Shown here in pieces: positions 1-6,501 of a DNA stretch of 7,281 nucleotides. This stretch comes from Legionella sp. (GTDB taxonomy: Bacteria > Pseudomonadota > Gammaproteobacteria > Legionellales > Legionellaceae): positions 1 to 7,281 of the forward strand of contig SCSO01000279.1 of NCBI GenBank assembly GCA_004297865.1, read 5' to 3'. The position numbers were made by a program, and so were the translations under genes. The notes under the pieces are model-generated. The model was not told where the DNA came from, ran no database searches, and saw only the letters and a program-made list of their open reading frames with translations. Position 1 is the first letter of the stretch, and the number at the start of each line of letters is the position of its first letter.

Positions 1-46
1 ATTATTAAGCATTCATCTAAATTTCGCAATGCACTTTAGTAAAGTT

Positions 47-1639
47 TTAAGTCAATAAATACAAATCCTGTAATTGCGTTTTTTTATTGAGCGGTTTTTT
101 TAGTAAACCCATGTATTTATCTGGACGCACTAAAACCAAAGTGGGTTTTTTAATGTTAAATCGTTGATGGATTTGTTCGTCGTCGATCCAAGTTTGTAAG
201 CGACCGCTATTGGCTTCTTGCGGCTTATTCAATACCAAATGCACTTTGACCGTTTTGCAATATTTACTGGCCAATTTATCGGCAAAATTAATGAGCTCGG
301 GGATTTTTTTGCTATTGTTTCCGCAAAAAATAAAAGCATGGTGCATGGTGCCTTGAACGATGGTACTACTTTTGAGGGTATTACCCGTTTGCGAATCAGT
401 GAGATGAAACTCAGGAAAATACTCACCTGCTTTAAGATGTTTCACGCAACCAGATTGTTGCACTATAGGGCTTTTAGCGTAGGAAATAGAAAGCTCTGCT
501 ATGTCCTTTGCCAAAGTGTTTTTTACCGTTTTAAACGAAGTAATAAATTTAATGAATGCATTTCTAGCGTCAACGAGTAGAGGATTTTTCAGCAGAATCA
601 TTCGGGTCATTAAATCCGTTTTTTTCAACACTTCCTGACCTACCGGGAAACGCTCTGCATTATAACTATCCAGTAATTCGGGTTTAGCTTTACGTTTTTC
701 AACTAAGGCTAATTTCCAAGCTAAGTTATAAATATCTTGGATTCCAGTGTTAAGACCTTGTCCACCCATGGGACTATGAATATGCGCTGCGTCACCAGCA
801 AAAAATACCCGATCATAACGATAGTGTTCGATTTGACGATGATGAATAGAAAACTGACTGAGCCAAATCGGATTCGATAAAATTGCTTTATCCGTGCTAC
901 GCTCTTGAAAGATTTGTTCTATCTCACTTAAAGAAGGATCGCCTGAGCTTCCTTGTGGAGCTGACATTACCAAGCGATAACGTTTATTACCCATTGGAAA
1001 ACAAGCCAAAGGTCCATTGGGACTAATGTAAATAGCCATACGATTTTCAGGGACTTCCCAATCAACGATTAGGTCAGCTAACCACCAGGCCTGTTGATAA
1101 GCGGAACCTTTAAATTCAGCATTGACTTCATGTCGTACGGTACTATGGGCGCCGTCGCAAGCAATAAGCCAATTGGCATTAAACAGTTCTATTTTATTGT
1201 TAGGTTTGCGAATGGTTGCCATGATTTCGGTTGGCGATTGGGATAGATGAGTTAGCTCTGTATCCCATTCGACATAAACCCCTTTGTCTTCTAATGCTTG
1301 ATTAAAGATGGCTTCGGTTTGGTTTTGTGGTAGATCAATTAAATAATGATAACTAGCGTCAATATCTGCAAAAGTAGCATTAACTATAGTTTTTCCTTTG
1401 GATTTAAAAAGTACGCCTTCGACTTGGTGACCTTGTCTTTGCACCTCGTTGATAAAACTACAGTCGCGAAATATATCGAGAGTGCGAATATGCAAACCTA
1501 AGGCTTTAGATCGTTCACTTAAATTACTTTTTTTATCGATGATTCGACAAGTGAGACCATGGCGGATTAATTCGTTAGCACAGAAAAGACCTACAGGACC
1601 TGCGCCAACTATAAGAACGTCAATGTTATTATGCGACAA
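47..1639 (-). CDS. FAD-dependent monooxygenase, PheA/TfdB (aromatic hydroxylase) type
   Basis: Flavoprotein monooxygenase of the family that uses NAD(P)H and O2 to hydroxylate aromatic or polyketide-like substrates; the substrate here cannot be read from sequence. Visible motifs: the Rossmann dinucleotide motif G12-A-G14-P-V-G17 near the N-terminus, the family DG motif (A-C-D-G, residues 160-163), and the second FAD-binding motif starting FFAGDAAH at 279 and continuing through GGQGLNTGIQD to 302. Residues about 400-530 look like the C-terminal thioredoxin-like domain of this family, ending with the typical LVRPDKY segment near 503-509. The 530-residue length is normal. The start is TTG (1637-1639), supported by an AAGGGA Shine-Dalgarno 9 nt upstream; the ATG overlapping that site is out of frame and soon hits a stop. 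The stop is TAA. The gene lies 115 bp beyond the SDR gene and may have its own promoter. No signal peptide, so probably cytosolic. Family call is secure, function is not. Confidence 0.93.
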   Translation of the reverse strand: MSHNNIDVLIVGAGPVGLFCANELIRHGLTCRIIDKKSNLSERSKALGLHIRTLDIFRDCSFINEVQRQGHQVEGVLFKSKGKTIVNATFADIDASYHYLIDLPQNQTEAIFNQALEDKGVYVEWDTELTHLSQSPTEIMATIRKPNNKIELFNANWLIACDGAHSTVRHEVNAEFKGSAYQQAWWLADLIVDWEVPENRMAIYISPNGPLACFPMGNKRYRLVMSAPQGSSGDPSLSEIEQIFQERSTDKAILSNPIWLSQFSIHHRQIEHYRYDRVFFAGDAAHIHSPMGGQGLNTGIQDIYNLAWKLALVEKRKAKPELLDSYNAERFPVGQEVLKKTDLMTRMILLKNPLLVDARNAFIKFITSFKTVKNTLAKDIAELSISYAKSPIVQQSGCVKHLKAGEYFPEFHLTDSQTGNTLKSSTIVQGTMHHAFIFCGNNSKKIPELINFADKLASKYCKTVKVHLVLNKPQEANSGRLQTWIDDEQIHQRFNIKKPTLVLVRPDKYMGLLKKPLNKKTQLQDLYLLT

Positions 1640-1699
1640 AATGATACATCCCTTAAAAATAATTTACTTAGCATTCGCTAGGGCACTGTTTTATGACGC

Positions 1700-1728
1700 T
1701 TTTTAACGTTTTCAGGTGGAGAAATCAA
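1700..1728 (-). promoter_or_regulatory. Possible sigma-70-type promoter for the monooxygenase
   Basis: In the 115-bp gap upstream of the monooxygenase, the minus strand carries TTGATT (1723-1728) and TAAAAA (1700-1705) separated by exactly 17 bp. Each matches its consensus at four of six positions. The gap size and the strong separate ribosome binding site fit independent transcription, but the hexamers are weak and AT-rich DNA yields such matches by chance. Confidence 0.3.
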
Positions 1729-1754
1729 TAGCTTTTTTGGGGAAACATTTAATT

Positions 1755-2630
1755 TTAATCTGAGGCGGTTGTTCTTTGATGATATTGGTTAATTTCCAAC
1801 TTTATTGTTTCAATTAGAGGACTTAGTGCCACCAGTTGACCCAAAGTATTTTGTAAACGCTGAATAGAAAGACGTTTCGAAGAAGCCATGAATTCTTTTT
1901 TCATAGGGCTGGATTGCGCAAACACTTCATCCCAACTTTTTTCAGGTGCGGGAGGAATATGCAGGGCTTGCGCAACTAATTGTTGTATAAATCCCATAGG
2001 GTGCGGTTCTCCATCAGCAACATTGTAGACATTGAATGTTTTTTCCAATGTTCCTAGGGTGTAAGCGATGTGTGCTAAATCTTTAACATAAATTGAATTA
2101 GTATAGGGTGCTTGCGAGCTAAGAATCACTGGTGTTTGCGACTGTGCCGCAGCAATGGGTAAACGCTCTGGTCCATAAATACCTGCTACTCTCAAGAGAC
2201 AATAGGGTATCGATTTTTTTTGACAGAAATCTTGCCATTGTTGTTCCGCATCCAATCGTCTTAATTCGCGTTCAGTATGTGGTTCACAAGCGGTTTCTTC
2301 ATTAACCCATCGTCCTTGTTGATTGCCATAAACTGCACTGGAACTAAAATAAATTATTTTATGTGCCTTTAGCTGACTGTTTTGTAAAAAGTTGTTTAGG
2401 AAACTGTCTCTTTCTCCAGAGTTAGATGGAGGAATAAAATAATAAATAATCGTGTTAGGTTGATCCCAAATAAAAGGTTCCTGTAAATCAAAGCAGCGAT
2501 GATCTAATAGCGATAGGTGTTGCTGCTCTGCTAAATGACGTGATACCGCAGTCACTGTCTGACCTTTCTCCAACAAAAGCTGCGCGAGGTAATAAGCGCT
2601 GTAACCGTAACCTAAAATTAAATGGTGCAT
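1755..2630 (-). CDS. Atypical SDR / NAD(P)-dependent epimerase-like protein (YeeZ-like)
   Basis: Extended, atypical short-chain dehydrogenase/reductase with an N-terminal NAD(P)-binding Rossmann fold. The nucleotide motif is G7-Y-G9-Y-S-A12, directly at the N-terminus. The SSSAVYG strand-loop (96-102) and the RVAGIYGPER segment (147-156) are typical of extended SDRs, as are NSIYVKDLA (178-186) and YNVADGEP (202-209). At the position where classical enzymes have YxxxK, about 25 residues after SSSAVYG, the sequence reads RRLDAEQQW, so the catalytic tyrosine and lysine are absent. This is a known property of the atypical YeeZ-like subgroups, whose reaction is unknown. Length 291 is normal. ATG start with an AGGAAG Shine-Dalgarno 5 nt upstream that abuts the stop codon of the preceding nuclease gene; the gap is 9 bp, implying co-transcription and probably translational coupling. 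Substrate and reaction cannot be assigned. Confidence 0.9.
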   Translation of the reverse strand: MHHLILGYGYSAYYLAQLLLEKGQTVTAVSRHLAEQQHLSLLDHRCFDLQEPFIWDQPNTIIYYFIPPSNSGERDSFLNNFLQNSQLKAHKIIYFSSSAVYGNQQGRWVNEETACEPHTERELRRLDAEQQWQDFCQKKSIPYCLLRVAGIYGPERLPIAAAQSQTPVILSSQAPYTNSIYVKDLAHIAYTLGTLEKTFNVYNVADGEPHPMGFIQQLVAQALHIPPAPEKSWDEVFAQSSPMKKEFMASSKRLSIQRLQNTLGQLVALSPLIETIKLEINQYHQRTTASD

Positions 2631-2639
2631 GCTGTCTTC

Positions 2640-5171
2640 CTATTCATTCGCTTGGAATCGACACAAATTTTGAAAATCACAGAGCTGGCATTGATTTGCG
2701 GAGCTAGGTTGTGGTGGACAATGTCCGGTTTTAAATTCTTCAGCCAATAAGGTTAATTGCTCTTGCCAACGTTGGCGTTGTAGAGCCCAGGTTTCTTCCT
2801 TTTTAACCGTACCAATGCCTGAGACTTCAGTTGAGGTTTCACTGATTCCACTGCAAGCGACTTTACCGGCTTTGACTTGCATAAACAACAAGGCATTAAT
2901 CTCTTCATCTAAAAGAGCATAAAGCAATAATTGCGGTTCTTTGGGCCTATCCTCATTCCAAGGTCGGCTACTGGGTAAGCTGCTTTTATAATCAATCACC
3001 CATTTTTTCTCACCTACCTGATCTAGGCGATCGACGCGTACTTTAAATTCTAAATCGGCTAATTGCAGTGTATAGGATTGTTCAAGAGCATTCACGCTAA
3101 ATGGAGGGCGTTGTTTTTCCCATTCTAAGCATTGCTGTACTAAGCGATGTAAGCGGGTTAATTCAATGCGTTGTACTAATTCAGGAAAGGACTCTAGGTG
3201 TAATTGCTGAATAGGAAGTAAAGCAGTTTGAATAGCTTGCTTAATGCGTTCATCTAACTCGGCCTGTGACAGTTGCTTCAAGTGCTCTTGATTGCCTAAG
3301 TTTTGCCAAAGCAATTCCATCACTCTATGAATAATTTGGCCGCGTTCACGATGATCTAAACCATCCACACTATCAAGACTAGCTTTTGCGCGCAATCGAT
3401 GTTCTGCAAAGGCTTTAAAAGGACATTTGGCTTGGTTAGCTAATAAAGCCGTGCCACCTGCGATGGCTTCATTAGTATTTAGCGGCAAAGAGTAAGATTC
3501 TTCATAAGGTATTAAAGAAACAGCATGGCTTAGGGTAGTGCCAGGTAAGCGGGTAAAGGGTGGAAATTCTTTAATTAAAGCACAAGGTAAATTGGGTGTT
3601 TCGCCAATTAATTTAGCAAAGCTAAACACAACTTCAGGACTACCATTTCTTAACCGCTCTAAGGTTTGTTGAGCAAACAATAATTCACGTTCAGGCAAAC
3701 TATGAGGCATGTGTAATTTGATTTGCAATTCGCGGGGAATAAAGGCAGATAAACGAGTTTTTTGCGGTAGGCATTGATCAGTTAATCCGGTGATCCATAA
3801 ATTACTAAACTCACAACCAGAGGCTTCGAGCAATCCGGAAATTTGAATTTTTGCCTGAGTCTTTTGTGCTTGGAAAATAGTATGCTGCGCGAGTCTTTGA
3901 AAAATCTGCAAACACTCTTCCCTATCCAATTGCGGACTAATAAGGGTGAATTCGCGTAATTCATCAAAGAGGGAGGCGAAACGATTTAAACATTGATAGT
4001 TTTCGGAGTTTAAACCATAGTCTCCGGGAAACCCTAAAATCTGTAGCCGTTCTTGCAATAATGCTACCCATTCTTCTGGACTCGCTGATTTAGGATAAGC
4101 TGATATTTTTGTTAGTCGCTCAGCAAGTTTCGAAGTGAAGGGATGCATTTCCTGGATAAGCGATTTCAAGTTAAGATTTTTTTCTTGCAATAAACTACTG
4201 TCTTGCAAAAATTGCGAGCGCGCAAGAAACTCTTCTTTGGCTTCTCCTAAATAAGGGGATTGCAATAATAAGCTGGCTTGATGTGGTTTTATGCTGTGTG
4301 ATTCCAATTGTAAAAACAGTAAAGCATGCGCTACCAAAGGAAAGTCACTTAAAGCTTGACCCAGAGAAATATTAAATAGGTTTGGATCAAAATGTTGGAG
4401 TAGATTTCTGTGTAAGGTGCGCGATTGATTTTGTAAATCAGGAACCACCACCGCAATACGTTCTTCGCCTTCAGCTAATTTCGTTTTTAACCATGCGAAT
4501 AATTGCTGGTTTTCTTCTTGAGGATCTGCTGCTGCTAAGACCTTTGGGCTAGCACTAACACTATTCAGCTCATAAATGGATTGCTTAATTCCTAATTGTT
4601 CTAAGTGATTTTGTAAAGCAAGCTGCTGCGGGTTAAATTCGTCGAAACAAGTCCAAATGAGACCTTGGGGAAACAAAGGAAGATTTTGGCTTAACAAATA
4701 AGGCAGCAATTGGTATTCACTTAAGAGTTGCAATTGCGCTAATTGCTGATCGATCTTCTGCCACCAACTTTGAAATTGCCGGGTTTGCGGCGTGTAATAA
4801 AAGAGAGAATCTTGTGGCGATATTTGCCATTGTTGGCAATGTTGCCAAGCTTCAATTACCGCATGCAATAAACCTTCACTGAAAGTAAATACTGTTTCCG
4901 CAAGGAGAGTTTTTCGCCATAGTTGTTGGCATAAGGCTTCATTAATGAGTGTGGGATGGTTAGCCTGAGGTTGCTGGAAAAGCAATTGTTGATAAGCCTG
5001 AATAATAGCAGTTCTATAGGGAAGACAATGTGGTTTATCTACAGTGGTTTCTGAGCGTTGTTGATAATATTGCTGCAGCAAAGAGGCACTAAGACGGTTA
5101 TTGGGTGTAACAACGGTAGCGCCTTGGGCTAATTCTTGAAATACCTGAGTTTTATTAATTAAAGCATGCAT
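2640..5171 (-). CDS. AddB-like DNA repair nuclease (PD-(D/E)XK, Fe-S), ATPase motif absent
   Basis: Large protein of the 'probable DNA repair protein' family related to AddB, the nuclease-helicase subunit of double-strand-break resection complexes. The N-terminal and central part resembles a degenerate UvrD-like helicase fold: TPNNRLSASLL at 22-32 lies where true helicases carry a Walker A GKT, which is missing here. The family-typical FPGDYGL (381-387) and LWITGLTDQCLPQ (458-470) are present. The C-terminal nuclease domain looks complete: H615 in GQIIHRV, D714 in VRVDRLD, D727-Y-K729 in VIDYKS, then Q747-LLLY. The AddB-type iron-sulfur cysteines are all there: C583, then C828-x2-C831-x5-C837 near the C-terminus. 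The N-terminal third is rich in Gln and Leu. ATG start with only a weak GAG upstream; no alternative nearby Met. TAG stop. No AddA-like helicase gene is adjacent: the neighbours are a membrane protein and an SDR. Expected role is cytosolic DNA repair or recombination (inference). Confidence 0.9.
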   Translation of the reverse strand: MHALINKTQVFQELAQGATVVTPNNRLSASLLQQYYQQRSETTVDKPHCLPYRTAIIQAYQQLLFQQPQANHPTLINEALCQQLWRKTLLAETVFTFSEGLLHAVIEAWQHCQQWQISPQDSLFYYTPQTRQFQSWWQKIDQQLAQLQLLSEYQLLPYLLSQNLPLFPQGLIWTCFDEFNPQQLALQNHLEQLGIKQSIYELNSVSASPKVLAAADPQEENQQLFAWLKTKLAEGEERIAVVVPDLQNQSRTLHRNLLQHFDPNLFNISLGQALSDFPLVAHALLFLQLESHSIKPHQASLLLQSPYLGEAKEEFLARSQFLQDSSLLQEKNLNLKSLIQEMHPFTSKLAERLTKISAYPKSASPEEWVALLQERLQILGFPGDYGLNSENYQCLNRFASLFDELREFTLISPQLDREECLQIFQRLAQHTIFQAQKTQAKIQISGLLEASGCEFSNLWITGLTDQCLPQKTRLSAFIPRELQIKLHMPHSLPERELLFAQQTLERLRNGSPEVVFSFAKLIGETPNLPCALIKEFPPFTRLPGTTLSHAVSLIPYEESYSLPLNTNEAIAGGTALLANQAKCPFKAFAEHRLRAKASLDSVDGLDHRERGQIIHRVMELLWQNLGNQEHLKQLSQAELDERIKQAIQTALLPIQQLHLESFPELVQRIELTRLHRLVQQCLEWEKQRPPFSVNALEQSYTLQLADLEFKVRVDRLDQVGEKKWVIDYKSSLPSSRPWNEDRPKEPQLLLYALLDEEINALLFMQVKAGKVACSGISETSTEVSGIGTVKKEETWALQRQRWQEQLTLLAEEFKTGHCPPQPSSANQCQLCDFQNLCRFQANE

Positions 5172-5215
5172 AATAAGCTCAATGAACTAGCGGCTTAAAA
5201 TGCACACTTACCAAT

Positions 5216-5229
5216 CCTAAACCTTTAGG
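5216..5229. repeat. Short inverted repeat at the stop of the membrane-protein gene
   Basis: CCTAAACCTTTAGG is a perfect 6-bp inverted repeat (or a 5-bp stem with a 4-nt loop) that overlaps the TAA stop of the membrane-protein gene at 5225-5227. No T-tract follows on either strand, so it is not a canonical intrinsic terminator. The short size makes chance occurrence quite possible. Confidence 0.35.
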
Positions 5230-5788
5230 GGAGATGATTCTTTGAAACCTCTGAATCAGGTTTGTGAGGTATGGTTTCATGATGTATGCTGCCTTGATGT
5301 CGTTCCAGAATATGTAAGACATCGTATACCAAATGGCCACGTAAATACATAGAAGCTATACCACTAGCAATCGCTAAAAAGATACCAAAAAGAATATAGC
5401 TGTAGGCAAGCACCACCATGTAAAAGAACACCATGTCATGGAATTTAACTACAGAAAACACTTGATCATTTTCTTCTTTCATTAGCACTACCAGACCAAG
5501 ATCAAATAAAGGTAAAGAAGCCATAACCATGGCAAAGCCCATCCAAAAGGGTTGCATCTGATAGGGTTTTTCGCAATGAATAATGCGTTCGCCAAAGAGT
5601 GCTCCCATGGTAGCAGCAACGATCGCTCCTAGGATAATGGCTTGATATAATGGGATAATTTCTTCGATACCTATAAATTTCATAAAGGCAGAGATGAGTA
5701 TCGTTCCAACTATAGAAAGTAAACCAAAATAAAGAGCAGCAAACAAACGGGCATTGGCAAAAGTCAAAGCGGGATCTAACTCTTTCAT
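5225..5788 (-). CDS. Four-helix inner-membrane protein of unknown function
   Basis: I do not recognise this family. The 187-residue protein has four clear hydrophobic segments, about 13-38, 45-68, 80-103 and 118-148, separated by short loops. A charged loop GERIIHCEKPY (66-76) follows the second segment and a short acidic/polar loop MKEENDQ (103-109) follows the third. The tail (about 150-187) is polar and histidine-rich (H163, H169, H170, H175, H185) and probably lies in the cytoplasm. There is no cleavable signal peptide: the first segment is preceded by a short N-terminus and looks like an anchor. ATG start with only a weak GAG about 8 nt upstream. TAA stop. It lies 53 bp upstream of the nuclease gene in the same direction and 90 bp downstream of DUF1415, so it may head the nuclease-SDR transcript. 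Nothing in the sequence identifies a transport or enzymatic role. Confidence 0.85.
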   Translation of the reverse strand: MKELDPALTFANARLFAALYFGLLSIVGTILISAFMKFIGIEEIIPLYQAIILGAIVAATMGALFGERIIHCEKPYQMQPFWMGFAMVMASLPLFDLGLVVLMKEENDQVFSVVKFHDMVFFYMVVLAYSYILFGIFLAIASGIASMYLRGHLVYDVLHILERHQGSIHHETIPHKPDSEVSKNHLP

Positions 5789-5815
5789 GATACGCTCGTT
5801 AAGCAGACTTACGTA

Positions 5816-5842
5816 TGTATAATATTAGTACAGAATTGTCTA
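5816..5842 (-). promoter_or_regulatory. Possible promoter for the membrane-protein/nuclease/SDR block
   Basis: On the minus strand the 90-bp gap carries TAGACA (5837-5842, five of six to the -35 consensus) and TATACA (5816-5821) with a 15-bp spacer, placing a start about 20 nt upstream of the membrane-protein ATG. The spacer is shorter than the preferred 17 bp. The same AT-rich patch reads as a perfect TATAAT on the plus strand (5818-5823) but has no good -35 there. Confidence 0.3.
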
Positions 5843-5858
5843 TAAGTGTAGGAGAGAC

Positions 5859-5880
5859 AGGTTGGGGCAATATCCAACCT
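5859..5880 (-). terminator. Stem-loop overlapping the DUF1415 stop; possible T-less terminator or processing hairpin
   Basis: A perfect 7-bp inverted repeat, AGGTTGG (5859-5865) and CCAACCT (5874-5880), encloses an 8-nt loop. On the leftward transcript the stem begins inside the TAG stop codon of the DUF1415 gene (5879-5881). The sequence after it is GTCTCTCC, not a U-run, so it is not a standard intrinsic terminator. It could slow or end transcription, protect a 3' end, or be a site for processing between DUF1415 and the next gene. Confidence 0.35.
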
Positions 5881-6400
5881 ATCGGCCCTTAAAATTCAAA
5901 GATCGTAATAACTCAATGTTTTTCTTAGGAATTTCACTGGTATCGCCATACACCGCAATCACTTTTTCCAATTGCTCTTCCCGTAAAATATGGATCATAG
6001 GATAGGGTGATCGATTGGTTAGGTTCGCCGGATCATCAGGCTCTGAATCAGCAAAATAGTAATCAGGATGAAAACTTACAAACTGGTAAATTCCATCATA
6101 ATCATGTTGTGTCAGTAGGTGATCTGCCAAATCGACAAAATCTAAATAGGTAAAAAAATCCTTATTCAGTTGAGAAAACACAAAAAGGGTCGTTTCAATC
6201 TCTGGATGTTGGTCTAAATAATGTATTTCCATCATCAACTCTTCCAGGGCCTGCGCTTTTTTGGTTTTATCACAGACTTGAATTTTTAATTGGCCTTTAT
6301 TCACAGGGCCTTTGGCAAAAGGACATAAATTATAATGGATGACAAAAGAGAGAACCCAATCTAAGGTATCTTGCGCTATGGGTGAGTCATAATTATTCAT
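5879..6400 (-). CDS. DUF1415 family protein
   Basis: Small, probably cytosolic protein of the DUF1415 family, whose function is unknown. The family's conserved blocks are all visible: NLCPFAK (24-30), YQFVSFHPDYYF (105-116) and the long signature beginning DDPANLTNRSPYPM (122-135) followed by IHILREE (136-142). The 173-residue length is close to the family's usual size, so the gene looks complete. Invariant Cys, His, Asp and Arg residues in these blocks suggest a binding or catalytic site, but that is inference. ATG start; no recognisable Shine-Dalgarno precedes it, and there is no upstream in-frame start, while the next Met (55) lies too far inside. TAG stop lies in a strong inverted repeat. 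It is transcribed divergently from the acyltransferase gene across a 101-bp spacer and is the first of the leftward genes. Confidence 0.92.
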   Translation of the reverse strand: MNNYDSPIAQDTLDWVLSFVIHYNLCPFAKGPVNKGQLKIQVCDKTKKAQALEELMMEIHYLDQHPEIETTLFVFSQLNKDFFTYLDFVDLADHLLTQHDYDGIYQFVSFHPDYYFADSEPDDPANLTNRSPYPMIHILREEQLEKVIAVYGDTSEIPKKNIELLRSLNFKGR

Positions 6401-6501
6401 GATGAATTTAAAAAAGGCTGGCTTGGGGCTATTGTAACGAAAAACACGTTCCCCCGCGACCTATTCTGCGTATATACTCTTATAAAAGACTGAAATTAAT
6501 C
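6401..6501. promoter_or_regulatory. Divergent promoter region between DUF1415 and acyltransferase genes
   Basis: This 101-bp spacer must hold promoters for both divergent genes, unless either is read from elsewhere. Rightward, TATACT (6473-6478, five of six to the -10 consensus) and TATAAA (6481-6486) are candidate -10 boxes. Leftward, the minus strand has TACAAT (6431-6436), also five of six. None has a convincing -35 box at the right distance. A short GC-rich block (CCCCCGCGACC, 6451-6461) in the middle stands out from the AT-rich surroundings and could be an activator or repressor site, but no known operator was recognised. Confidence 0.45.

Noticed and set aside
33..45. Perfect dyad ACTTTAGTAAAGT just after the monooxygenase stop as a terminator
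   Set aside because: The centre is a single base, so a real hairpin would keep only about four A/T-rich pairs, and no T-tract follows on the minus strand.
1..58. Open plus-strand frame from the window edge to a TAA at 56-58 as the 3' end of a convergent gene
   Set aside because: Only 18 codons are visible, with no recognisable motif, so it cannot be told from chance.
218..580. 120-codon plus-strand frame opposite the monooxygenase C-terminal domain
   Set aside because: It mirrors the codons of a well-supported gene and encodes no recognisable motif.
1449..1706. 85-codon plus-strand frame opposite the start of the monooxygenase
   Set aside because: It is antisense to the conserved Rossmann region, has no supporting ribosome site that I can see, and its product shows no domain; it is a shadow frame.
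4824..4848. Overlapping perfect inverted repeats TTGCCA/TGGCAA and TTGGCAA/TTGCCAA inside the nuclease gene
   Set aside because: They encode the WQHCQQWQ stretch (residues 109-116); repeated Trp and Gln codons explain the symmetry without a regulatory role.
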